Source: Promethearchaeota archaeon (lineage in GTDB: Archaea; Asgardarchaeota; Lokiarchaeia; Sigyniarchaeales; SOKP01). From it: 6,829 nt of DNA. Numbering within the stretch: the first letter of the stretch is position 1; every line of letters begins with the position of its first letter. A program made the position numbers and the translations under genes. The notes under the pieces are model-generated. The model had not been told where the DNA came from, ran no database searches, and saw only the letters and a list, made by a program, of their open reading frames with translations. Positions 1 to 5,943 of the stretch are shown here, in pieces. Location of the stretch: NCBI GenBank assembly GCA_030612905.1, contig JAUWNA010000103.1, forward strand, positions 1-6,829, in the 5' to 3' direction.

Positions 1-207
1 TATTATATTTTTTCCAATAAAATCTTCTAACCTTTTTGTAGCATAAAAATTTTCGATGTTTCGTGAAATATTTATGATATTTCCTTCTAAATCTAGAATT
101 ACGACTAAATCGGGGAATGTTTTCATTAAAGCATTGTATAAATCGATAATCATCTCGAATAGATTGTCAATTTCCATTCCATCCTTATTATCGTTGGGAA
201 AAACCAT
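1..207 (-). CDS. PAS-domain protein, N-terminal fragment (runs off the left edge)
   Basis: The minus strand is open from an ATG at 205-207 to the edge of the window, giving 69 residues and no stop. Residues about 22-69 look like the beginning of a PAS sensory domain: a helix (LYNALMKTF), then PDLVVILDLEGNIINIS (P32 to S48), then a segment ending in the typical LEDFIGKNI (60-68). PAS domains sense small ligands, redox state or light and usually sit in histidine kinases, cyclases or transcription regulators. The output domain lies outside the window, so the function cannot be named. An in-frame TAA about ten codons upstream limits the start. A GAGGT lies 10 bases before this ATG; the next Met (residue 11, ATG 175-177) has AAGGA close before it and is an alternative start. 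The gene is divergent from the ECF gene. The PAS call is fairly sure; the exact start is less so. Confidence 0.72.
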   Translation of the reverse strand, partial: MVFPNDNKDGMEIDNLFEMIIDLYNALMKTFPDLVVILDLEGNIINISRNIENFYATKRLEDFIGKNII

Positions 208-234
208 AGACCGTAATACCTCGAGTAAAAAAAA

Positions 235-341
235 TTCTTAATAATTGTATTTTGATATTAAGAAATTATCTAAAAAATAATAAAAATTGTTTAATTTATA
301 TGTTTCTTAGTATCATTTTGTTTTCCTTTTATTAAGAAATT
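235..341. repeat. Short inverted and direct repeats in the divergent intergenic region
   Basis: The region between the PAS gene and the ECF gene (208-444) has no gene that I can see. TTCTTAATA at 235-243 is the exact reverse complement of TATTAAGAA at 256-264, with a 12-base spacer. The 12-mer TATTAAGAAATT at 256-267 recurs exactly at 330-341, and an imperfect partner TTCTTAGTA lies at 304-312. Two inverted pairs of one motif between divergent genes could be operator sites, but the region is nearly all A and T, so chance is a real alternative. Confidence 0.35.
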
Positions 342-386
342 CTATAGCTATTCTCTTTGGATAATTAGTTTTATAAAAGATGAAAG

Positions 387-397
387 TTATATATAAG
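387..397 (+). promoter_or_regulatory. TATA-like box before the ECF S-component gene
   Basis: TTATATATAAG lies about 48 bases before the ATG at 445. With the usual archaeal distance of roughly 25 bases, transcription would start near 418, giving a short leader. No Shine-Dalgarno sequence is visible in that leader. The background is AT-rich, so the box is only suggestive. Confidence 0.4.
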
Positions 398-444
398 TTG
401 AAACCATACTAAAATATTTTAATAAATCATAAATCGTGTTAATA

Positions 445-1065
445 ATGCCAGAGAATAAAGAATTTTCAAAAAATAGGACTTTTTACGGTTATATCTTACC
501 AACAAATGCTTTAATCGTATCAATAATTGGGGTATTTGCAGCTCTTACATGTATCTTAACATTTATTGTGCCCATAACAATCCCTGCGACTCAAGGATAC
601 ATTAATCTTGGAGATATTGGAGTAATGATTTCTGGGCTTTTATTTGGTCCTATAATCGGAGGCATTGCGGGAGGTTTTGGCTCAGCACTGGCAGATCTAT
701 TCATAGCGCCCATATATGCAATACCAACTTTAATTATAAAGGGGTTAGAAGGATTTATTGTAGGATTTATTGCCAATCCAAAAAAACATCACTTAAAACT
801 TAATTATAGAGATTTTTTAGCGGTAATTTTTGGAGGTTTAGTAATGGTTTTCGGTTATTTAATAGTTGAAATAGTATTATACGGCTTCCCTAGTGCGTTA
901 TTTGAGTTTTTCTTTAATGGGACAATTCAATTTGGGTTAGGAGTTTCATCAGCGTTAATTTTTGCTTTTGTTGCCAGAAAAAATATTGTAGATAGTTTAC
1001 CCCAAGTATTTGATAAGTTATATCTTCAATTTAATTCACCAGAATTTTCTCTTGAAGATACTTAA
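445..1065 (+). CDS. ECF transporter S component (vitamin/cofactor uptake, substrate unknown)
   Basis: This is a 206-residue membrane protein with about six hydrophobic segments: roughly 22-45, 57-76, 80-110 (probably two short helices), 123-146 and 160-177. It resembles substrate-binding subunits of energy-coupling-factor transporters, especially the riboflavin-type S-component family (PF07155-like). The supporting motifs are GYINLGD (51-57), the Gly-rich segment LLFGPIIGGIAGGFGSALAD (65-84) and KGLEGFIVG (99-107). S components bind a vitamin or similar small molecule in the membrane and work with an EcfA/EcfA'/EcfT module. No such module is in this window, so it would have to be encoded elsewhere, and the substrate cannot be told. 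An in-frame GTG at 436 would add three residues; I prefer the ATG at 445, though neither has a clear ribosome binding site. The stop overlaps that of the convergent threonine synthase gene. Confidence 0.8.
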   Translation: MPENKEFSKNRTFYGYILPTNALIVSIIGVFAALTCILTFIVPITIPATQGYINLGDIGVMISGLLFGPIIGGIAGGFGSALADLFIAPIYAIPTLIIKGLEGFIVGFIANPKKHHLKLNYRDFLAVIFGGLVMVFGYLIVEIVLYGFPSALFEFFFNGTIQFGLGVSSALIFAFVARKNIVDSLPQVFDKLYLQFNSPEFSLEDT

Positions 1066-2498
1066 AGCAGAGTAATAAGAATATCTAGAGCGTCTAAGAC
1101 TTTTCTACCATTATTAGTGATAAAATATAACACAATTTTCCCTTCTTTTTTTCTAAATATTAAATTTTTTGCTTCTAATTCCTTCAAATGCTGATAAACT
1201 GCGGCACGTTTTATAGAACCGATAATTTCTCTTATTTTAGTTCCATCTATTCCATTATTTTTAGATAAAGAAATTTGAGACAAAATTTTCAATTTAGTGC
1301 TCAATATTTTTCCTGTTCCCGCAGTTTTAGTTCTTGACGAAATTGCTTCGAGTACATATGGTGCTTTTAATCCGCTACCTGTTATAAGGCAGATGATTTT
1401 ATCATCATTATTAAAAATACCTTGTCGTTCTAAGGTATAAACTGCTGATAAAGTTAATGCTGATGCCGGTTCTGCAAGAATTCCTTCATTTCTAATTAAT
1501 TCATCAATTGAACTTAAGATTAAATTCTCAGGAATGGCAATAGCTGTTCCTTTGCTTTTTTTGATATATTTTAGTGCTAAATTTTTAAATATTGGATCCC
1601 TAACTAAAACTCCTAAAGCTAAAGAATTTATTTTTTCTTTATTTCCCTTTTTATTTTGGCTCTTTTCATAAAAGTTATCAACAATTGGTGCGGAAGCTTG
1701 GGACTGGACTCCAATTAATTTTGGAAATTTATTAATAATATTTGCTTCTTTAAGTTCAGAAAAACCTTTCCATATACTTACTAATAACTCACCGCTCCCC
1801 ATTGGGACGATAACCCAATCTGGAACTCCTTTTTGTTGATATATTTCAAATGATATTGTCTTTTGAGCTTCTATTGTTAGGGGATTATATTCAGGGGTAC
1901 TTTGGTAATATAAGTTATATTGTGGATCTAACGAATATTTCAAAGTATCATCAACAGTTTCTCCCTTTATAATTAATTCAGAATTATAGGTGATTATTTG
2001 AGCTCGCTTACCAATGTCAATTTCTTTCGGAATTATGTTAACACATTTCAATCCTTCAAGTGAAGCATAAGCAGCAATAGAAGCGCCTTGGTTTCCATTT
2101 GAAGCACAAACAACCTTTTTGTAATCCCAACTTCGAGCATGAGATATTAATAACGCACCAACGCGATCTTTAAAAGAGTTTGTATAAGGATTTTGTGTCT
2201 CATTTTTAAAACTCAAGTTTTTCAAACCTAAAATCTGACCAATTTTTTCTGAATCTTTACAAGGAGTTCCCCCTTCTCCCAAAGTTACAAGAAACTTTTT
2301 ATCAATCTTAGGTAAAGTGAAATAGAAATCCCAAAAATTATGGATTTGTTTAATTTTAAGAAAAGAGTTCTTGTAGTTACTAATATTTGATTTAACCCAA
2401 AGTAAACCATTACAATCTGGACATCTGTATTCTATCGAGTCAAGATTATATTCCTTTCTACAATCAGTACAAATTAATGGAAGTGGTTCGCGAATAAT
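1062..2498 (-). CDS. thrC: Threonine synthase with N-terminal zinc ribbon and C-terminal winged-helix domain
   Basis: This is a PLP enzyme of fold type II that converts O-phosphohomoserine to threonine in the cytoplasm. Numbering from an ATT at 2496-2498 gives 478 residues. A zinc ribbon comes first (C10, C13, C26, C29), then LGEGGTPC (73-80), then NPYTNSFKDR with the likely PLP lysine at K110. Next come ASNGNQGASIAAYAS, a Gly-rich phosphate-binding MGSGELL, and near the end of the catalytic part TGSGLK, the form typical of threonine synthase. The last 80 or so residues (about 397-478) are an additional winged-helix domain with KIREIIG, RAAVYQHLKELEAKNLI and a basic wing. No ATG, GTG or TTG occurs in frame between the stop at 2508-2510 and the zinc ribbon. 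The first standard start (TTG, 2280-2282) would delete the ribbon. The gene lies 71 bases downstream of the permease on the same strand and could share its transcript. The enzyme call is firm; another fold-II PLP enzyme is unlikely. Confidence 0.88.
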   Translation of the reverse strand: MIREPLPLICTDCRKEYNLDSIEYRCPDCNGLLWVKSNISNYKNSFLKIKQIHNFWDFYFTLPKIDKKFLVTLGEGGTPCKDSEKIGQILGLKNLSFKNETQNPYTNSFKDRVGALLISHARSWDYKKVVCASNGNQGASIAAYASLEGLKCVNIIPKEIDIGKRAQIITYNSELIIKGETVDDTLKYSLDPQYNLYYQSTPEYNPLTIEAQKTISFEIYQQKGVPDWVIVPMGSGELLVSIWKGFSELKEANIINKFPKLIGVQSQASAPIVDNFYEKSQNKKGNKEKINSLALGVLVRDPIFKNLALKYIKKSKGTAIAIPENLILSSIDELIRNEGILAEPASALTLSAVYTLERQGIFNNDDKIICLITGSGLKAPYVLEAISSRTKTAGTGKILSTKLKILSQISLSKNNGIDGTKIREIIGSIKRAAVYQHLKELEAKNLIFRKKEGKIVLYFITNNGRKVLDALDILITLL

Positions 2499-2504
2499 TA
2501 AATA

Positions 2505-2509
2505 ACCTC
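2505..2509 (-). promoter_or_regulatory. Ribosome binding site pointing to an ATT start of thrC
   Basis: GAGGT on the minus strand ends 6 bases before ATT at 2496-2498 and 9 bases before a second ATT at 2493-2495. It is the best Shine-Dalgarno match near the required start of the zinc-ribbon reading frame, and it supports initiation at a non-AUG codon here or an ATG that has been lost or misread. Confidence 0.45.
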
Positions 2510-2569
2510 AATAATTCTTACTAACATCAATGAAAAGAGCATTTGTCTTATTATTGGTAGTTTAAATTC

Positions 2570-3517
2570 TTAGTGTTTATGATTATGGGTTTCAGTTTCA
2601 TCTTCTTGAGCGCATATAACACATTCGCCCTTATTTTCGGCTTTTTTACATGTTTCACAAATATCTACATGTTTAGAGCCAACCGCTTTACCAGCGCGAC
2701 GTTTTGGAGAAAATATCATTGAAATCACAAAAACTATGCTTACAGTTATTGTAATAGTAGCACCTGAAGGTAAATCTAATTCATATGAAAAAAATAATCC
2801 TAAAAATGAGGAGAAAGCTCCAAATAATATTGATAGTAATATTATTCTATTTATTTTGTAACTCCATTGGTAAGCTGCTGCGGCAGGAGTAACTATCATG
2901 GCAAAAACTAAAATCGCACCTATTGCTTTTAAAGAGACTACAATAGCTAATGAAATTAATATTAAAAACAAATAGGACAAAAATCTGATGGGTAACCCTG
3001 TAGCACTTGCCATTTCTTCATCAAAAGTCATAAAAAATAATTCTTTTTTCATGAAATAAATAATTCCAAGAATGAATATACTAAATAAAATTAATAACAC
3101 AAGATCTTCGGTTGTAACTACAAGAACATTTCCAAATAAAATAGCATTTACACCAGCATTATAAGTTTGTATTAAACTAATGAACAATACCGCCAATGCC
3201 ATAGTAAAAGAAAATATAATCCCTACAGCAACGTTATTATCTTCTACATAACCCTTTTCGTTAATAAATCCAATTGTAAGTGCAGAACCTGCACCAAACA
3301 TAAAGATAGTTAAGAAGGGGTTAACTCCAATAAGGATCCCAAGAGCGCCACCCGCAAAAGAAGCATGTGCAATTCCCGCTCCCATAAATACAAGTTGTCT
3401 TAAAATTATAAAAACTCCAACTAATCCACAAATAACTCCTACTAATATTGATGTTACTAGCGCCCGTTGTAAAAATGAAAATTCCATTAAGGCTTCAAAA
3501 AAATTTTGATAAATCAT
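2570..3517 (-). CDS. znuB: Metal ABC transporter permease, ZnuB/MntB type, with Cys/His tail
   Basis: This 315-residue integral membrane subunit (ABC-3 family) would form the channel for zinc or manganese with the binding protein and ATPase encoded divergently next to it. Hydrophobic segments fill residues about 18-270. Family hallmarks are the N-terminal RALVTSILVGVICGLVGVF region, MGAGIAHASFAGGALG (45-60, with conserved H51), the coupling segment FDEEMASATGLP (165-176), and SLKAIGAILVFAMIVTPAAAA (195-215). After the last helix comes an extra tail of about 45 residues: a basic PKRRAGK, then C287, C290, C299 and C302 as two CxxC pairs, then an acidic stretch ending HNHKH. That tail looks like a metal site on the cytosolic side and is not part of the core family. 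Initiation at Met11 is possible; no Shine-Dalgarno sequence is seen at either start. It is split from its partners by the operator-bearing intergenic region and is followed on its own strand by thrC. Confidence 0.9.
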   Translation of the reverse strand: MIYQNFFEALMEFSFLQRALVTSILVGVICGLVGVFIILRQLVFMGAGIAHASFAGGALGILIGVNPFLTIFMFGAGSALTIGFINEKGYVEDNNVAVGIIFSFTMALAVLFISLIQTYNAGVNAILFGNVLVVTTEDLVLLILFSIFILGIIYFMKKELFFMTFDEEMASATGLPIRFLSYLFLILISLAIVVSLKAIGAILVFAMIVTPAAAAYQWSYKINRIILLSILFGAFSSFLGLFFSYELDLPSGATITITVSIVFVISMIFSPKRRAGKAVGSKHVDICETCKKAENKGECVICAQEDETETHNHKH

Positions 3518-3616
3518 TTTTTATCATTTTTAAAAAAATCAGTTTATTTTTATTAGTTTTTGTGTTTTCTAATTTTATTTTAAACCCATTCCTTATAATT
3601 TTATGCCATGAGAACA

Positions 3617-3625
3617 TTTAAATAA
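3617..3625 (+). promoter_or_regulatory. TATA-like box of the binding-protein operon
   Basis: TTTAAATAA sits so that an archaeal transcription start about 26 bases further on would fall near 3647, inside the tandem palindromes. The TTTAAA core reads the same on both strands, so it could also serve the divergent permease, though that would give a leader of about 75 bases. Position supports the call; the sequence alone is weak in this AT-rich spacer. Confidence 0.5.
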
Positions 3626-3638
3626 TATTGACCCTTAT

Positions 3639-3670
3639 TTACGATCAATCGTAATTACGAATAATCGTAA
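3639..3670. promoter_or_regulatory. Tandem 16-bp palindromic operators upstream of znuA
   Basis: Two palindromes abut without a gap: TTACGATCAATCGTAA (3639-3654), with perfect 7-bp arms, and TTACGAATAATCGTAA (3655-3670), with perfect 6-bp arms. They agree at 14 of 16 positions. The junction itself makes a third perfect dyad, TCGTAATTACGA (3649-3660). The half-site TTACGA therefore occurs four times in alternating orientation. The array ends 6 bases before the ATG of the binding protein and covers the predicted transcription start, a fitting place for repression. The likely ligand is the DtxR-like regulator encoded at the end of the operon, a common autoregulatory arrangement. I saw no other palindromic copy in the window. 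Confidence 0.78.
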
Positions 3671-3676
3671 AAATAA

Positions 3677-4735
3677 ATGGGCAATATAAAAATCCACTCA
3701 AAATATCGATTATTTGCTCTTTTCTCGATAGTTTATCTAGTTACAGGAATGATTTTTGTTGAAAATATTCCAATTGAAACCGATTATGAAAACCCTCAAT
3801 TTTATTCTACGATTAAACCATCTACCACAACTTTAACTATAGTTACATCTATTACAATAATTCAAGATATTGTAACAAAAATAATTGGACAAGATGTTGT
3901 AGTGATTGTAAGTGGGGCAGAAGATCCCCATTCATATGAACCAACTAGCAGTGAGGTATCAGCATTGGAAAATGCAGATATTATCTTCCGATTGGGAATA
4001 GCTGATTTAGAACCTTGGTGGAGATCAGGATGGGAAAATTCTCTTGTAGTTAAATTAGTAGATCCATTAATGCTCAAGATAGATCCGTTATTAGGATTTG
4101 CAAATCCTCATGTATGGATGGATCCTAATAATATTATAAATTTTACTAATAAAATTAATAACTCTCTTTGGGATAATGAACCACTTCAATCTAATAAGTG
4201 GATTTTTTCTAATAATACAGAGACTTATTTAAATACTTTAGATTTATTACTAGTTGAAATAAATGATGCTAAGAGTATTTTTCAAGGAATGAAATTAGTT
4301 GTGAATCATCCCTCCTTCTTTTACTTATTTCAGGAGTCCTTGCTTAATATTTCGAGAGTAGCGACTATTGAGAAAGGTGAAGGACAAGAACCTTCTGCTA
4401 AAGATATGGCTAATGTAATAACCCTTATGAAACAACAAAATTGCAATTTAATTGTTTCTAATCCCCAACGTGAAACTGAAAATATCTATGAAATTGCAAG
4501 AGAAACTAATTCTAAAATTGCTATTTTAACACCCTTATTAAATGTAGATGTTAAATGGAATGGTGATGATGTTACTATTGAGAATTATACCCAGATGATC
4601 GAATATGATATATGGGCATTAGCACATCCGCTAGACCCCCCCCCAATCTTAGATTTATGGTTAACAATTTTAATAATAGGAATTTATGTAGCAATAATAT
4701 TTATTTTTGGAATAATTTTAAGAAGGAGAAGATAA
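3677..4735 (+). CDS. znuA: Metal ABC transporter substrate-binding protein, ZnuA-like, membrane-anchored
   Basis: This 352-residue cluster 9 (A-I) binding protein captures zinc or manganese outside the cell and delivers it to the ZnuB channel. Residues about 10-28 form a hydrophobic signal or anchor segment without a lipobox Cys. The first lobe holds DPHSYEPT with ligand H85; NPHVWMDP follows with H145; VVNHPSFFYLF gives H211. Where zinc and manganese binders usually have an Asp (LDPLG or TDS), this protein reads LTPL, with T285. Three His and no acidic ligand resembles zinc-type sites. No His-rich loop is present. After a proline linker (321-323), residues about 327-347 form a transmembrane helix ending in RRRR, so the protein is probably anchored at its C terminus, which suits a cell without an outer membrane. 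The start has no Shine-Dalgarno sequence and lies 6 bases after the operator. The stop overlaps the next gene by one base (TAATG). Confidence 0.9.
   Translation: MGNIKIHSKYRLFALFSIVYLVTGMIFVENIPIETDYENPQFYSTIKPSTTTLTIVTSITIIQDIVTKIIGQDVVVIVSGAEDPHSYEPTSSEVSALENADIIFRLGIADLEPWWRSGWENSLVVKLVDPLMLKIDPLLGFANPHVWMDPNNIINFTNKINNSLWDNEPLQSNKWIFSNNTETYLNTLDLLLVEINDAKSIFQGMKLVVNHPSFFYLFQESLLNISRVATIEKGEGQEPSAKDMANVITLMKQQNCNLIVSNPQRETENIYEIARETNSKIAILTPLLNVDVKWNGDDVTIENYTQMIEYDIWALAHPLDPPPILDLWLTILIIGIYVAIIFIFGIILRRRR
4636..4644 (+). repeat. C9 homopolymer tract near the end of znuA
   Basis: Nine consecutive C stand in a very AT-rich gene and encode the Asp-Pro-Pro-Pro linker just before the C-terminal membrane helix. 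The reading frame of the following ATPase gene is also open through this tract, from at least 4612. Gaining one C would therefore replace the anchor and join the binding protein in frame to the ATPase. Confidence 0.85.
4723..4728 (+). promoter_or_regulatory. Shine-Dalgarno sequence that fixes the znuC start
   Basis: AAGGAG lies 6 bases before the ATG at 4735-4737, inside the last codons of the binding-protein gene. It is the clearest ribosome binding site in the window. With the TAATG overlap it identifies this ATG, not the in-frame ATG at 4612, as the start of the ATPase, and suggests translational coupling. Confidence 0.8.
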
Positions 4736-5451
4736 TGGATCCAATTATTAGTTTAAGAGATATTAAAGTAGGATATCAAAATACCATTGCACTTAATAAT
4801 ATTAATTTAGATATTTATCAAGGTGAATATATCGGAATTTTTGGTCCAAATGGTTCAGGTAAAACTTCTTTATTAAGTACAATATTAGGTTTGAAAAAGC
4901 CAATTAAAGGTACAGTGAAATTATTTAATTCATATAATTTAAAAAAAAATAGAGTAAATATTGGTTACGTGCCTCAAAACCCAAAAGCAAGAAAAACTTT
5001 TCCCGCTTCAGTTTTAGAGGTTGTTGAGATGGGATTATATGGGAAAATAGGATTTTTAAAACCTTTAAGAATTGAAGATAAAAAGCAAGCTGAGAAAGCT
5101 TTACATGATGTTCACATGGGAAAATTTAAGAATCGACCAATTGGGCATTTGTCTGGGGGAGAATTGCAAAAAGTTATGGTAGCACGAGCCTTAGTTTCTG
5201 AACCTAAAGTAATACTTTTAGATGAACCAACTAGCGCTTTGGATTTTTTAATGGTGAAAGAACTAATGGAATTACTTACTGAATTAAATGAAAAATTCAA
5301 TATTACTATTTTAGTAATAAACCACCATTTAGATTTATTAACTCCATATTGTTCAAGACTATTGTTAATGGATGGTACTATTGTGTTTGATGGCACTCCA
5401 AATGATAAGCGGGTAAATGAAATAATAGATGAAATATTTATAAAACATTAA
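4735..5451 (+). CDS. znuC: Metal ABC transporter ATP-binding protein, ZnuC type
   Basis: This 238-residue cytoplasmic ATPase powers metal import through the ZnuB permease. All core motifs are present in order: Walker A GPNGSGKT (37-44), Q-loop VPQN (79-82, Q81), signature LSGGE (139-143), Walker B VILLDE (159-164) followed by the D-loop SALD (167-170), and the switch histidine in INHH (H197). The usual Asp after the switch His is another His here, a minor change. The length is normal for the family, with no extra C-terminal domain. The gene overlaps the binding-protein stop by one base and is followed after 8 bases by the regulator gene, so all three plus-strand genes should be one transcript. 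The frame continues upstream through the preceding gene, but the N-terminal MDPIISLRDI and the strong ribosome binding site fit the start given. Confidence 0.93.
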   Translation: MDPIISLRDIKVGYQNTIALNNINLDIYQGEYIGIFGPNGSGKTSLLSTILGLKKPIKGTVKLFNSYNLKKNRVNIGYVPQNPKARKTFPASVLEVVEMGLYGKIGFLKPLRIEDKKQAEKALHDVHMGKFKNRPIGHLSGGELQKVMVARALVSEPKVILLDEPTSALDFLMVKELMELLTELNEKFNITILVINHHLDLLTPYCSRLLLMDGTIVFDGTPNDKRVNEIIDEIFIKH

Positions 5452-5459
5452 TAAAAATA

Positions 5460-5909
5460 ATGATTTTAAACCATAAAATCATGATGGATTTGGATTATAA
5501 AGTAATAAAGCTTATATATCGTTTAGAAGAACCCATAAAAGTTAGTTATCTTTCAAAAAAAATGCTAATCGCTCACTCAACTTTAGGTAGTTGTATTAAA
5601 AGACTAAAAAACAAAGGTTATGTGAATTACGAAGCTTATCATGAAGTCAAGTTAACATCTAAGGGGTGTGATTTAGCAAAAGAATTAATTAGGCACGCAG
5701 GACTCATAGAAACGCTATTACATTACGAATTAGGTGTAAAACCAGAACTTGCACATAGAGAAAGCGAAAAGTTAAATCTACTTTTCTCGTGTGAAACTAT
5801 AAATAAAATTTGTAAGAAGTATGGACATCCCAAAAAGTGCCCTTGCGGTGAAGAGATCTTAAGTTCAAGTCGCTGTATATGTGAAACTGAGATGAGAAAT
5901 AAAGGTTAA
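5460..5909 (+). CDS. DtxR/MntR-like metal-dependent transcription regulator with altered metal site
   Basis: This 149-residue protein has a winged-helix DNA-binding domain (about 10-68; LSKKMLIAHSTLGSCIKRLKNKGYV is the helix-turn-helix, VKLTSKG the wing) followed by a DtxR-type dimerisation and metal domain (RHAGLIETLLHYELGVKPELAHRES, 78-102). It ends in GHPKKCPCGEEI (122-133), matching the HPxxCPxG element of the family. By eye, the ancillary-site residues H79, E84 and H99 are kept, with one extra residue between the first two. The Glu-His pair of the primary site (LEH) reads LNL (105-107). Cysteines at 111, 118, 127, 129, 139 and 141 make the C-terminal part Cys-rich. It probably represses the operon in metal-replete cells through the palindromes before znuA. 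It starts 8 bases after the ATPase gene with no clear ribosome binding site; Met8 and Met9 are alternative starts. It is shorter than DtxR and lacks the SH3-like domain. Confidence 0.82.
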   Translation: MILNHKIMMDLDYKVIKLIYRLEEPIKVSYLSKKMLIAHSTLGSCIKRLKNKGYVNYEAYHEVKLTSKGCDLAKELIRHAGLIETLLHYELGVKPELAHRESEKLNLLFSCETINKICKKYGHPKKCPCGEEILSSSRCICETEMRNKG

Positions 5910-5943
5910 AAAATTTAATTATTTTAATATTTCATTTGAAGGT

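Noticed and set aside
56..241. Plus-strand ORF of 61 codons
   Set aside because: It is antisense to the PAS-like minus-strand frame, which reads as a recognisable domain, whereas this one does not.
208..444. Riboswitch before the ECF S-component gene
   Set aside because: No TPP, FMN, cobalamin or other conserved riboswitch core was seen. The predicted leader is under 30 bases, too short for one.
591..776. Antisense ORFs at 591-776, 3862-4077 and 5112-5396
   Set aside because: They lie opposite clear genes, show no domain features, and are explained as shadows of the coding frames.
2280..2282. TTG as the start of thrC
   Set aside because: It would begin in the middle of LGEGGTP and drop the zinc ribbon encoded in the same open frame just upstream.
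2498..2542. Fourteen-codon ORF (MLFSLMLVRIIEVI) before thrC as a leader peptide
   Set aside because: It has no ribosome binding site, no Thr codons and no visible attenuator, and such attenuation is not established in archaea. It is noted only for its overlap with the proposed start.
4612..4734. Longer ATPase start giving a 41-residue N-terminal extension
   Set aside because: The extension is the binding-protein gene read in another frame, and the strong ribosome binding site belongs to the ATG at 4735.
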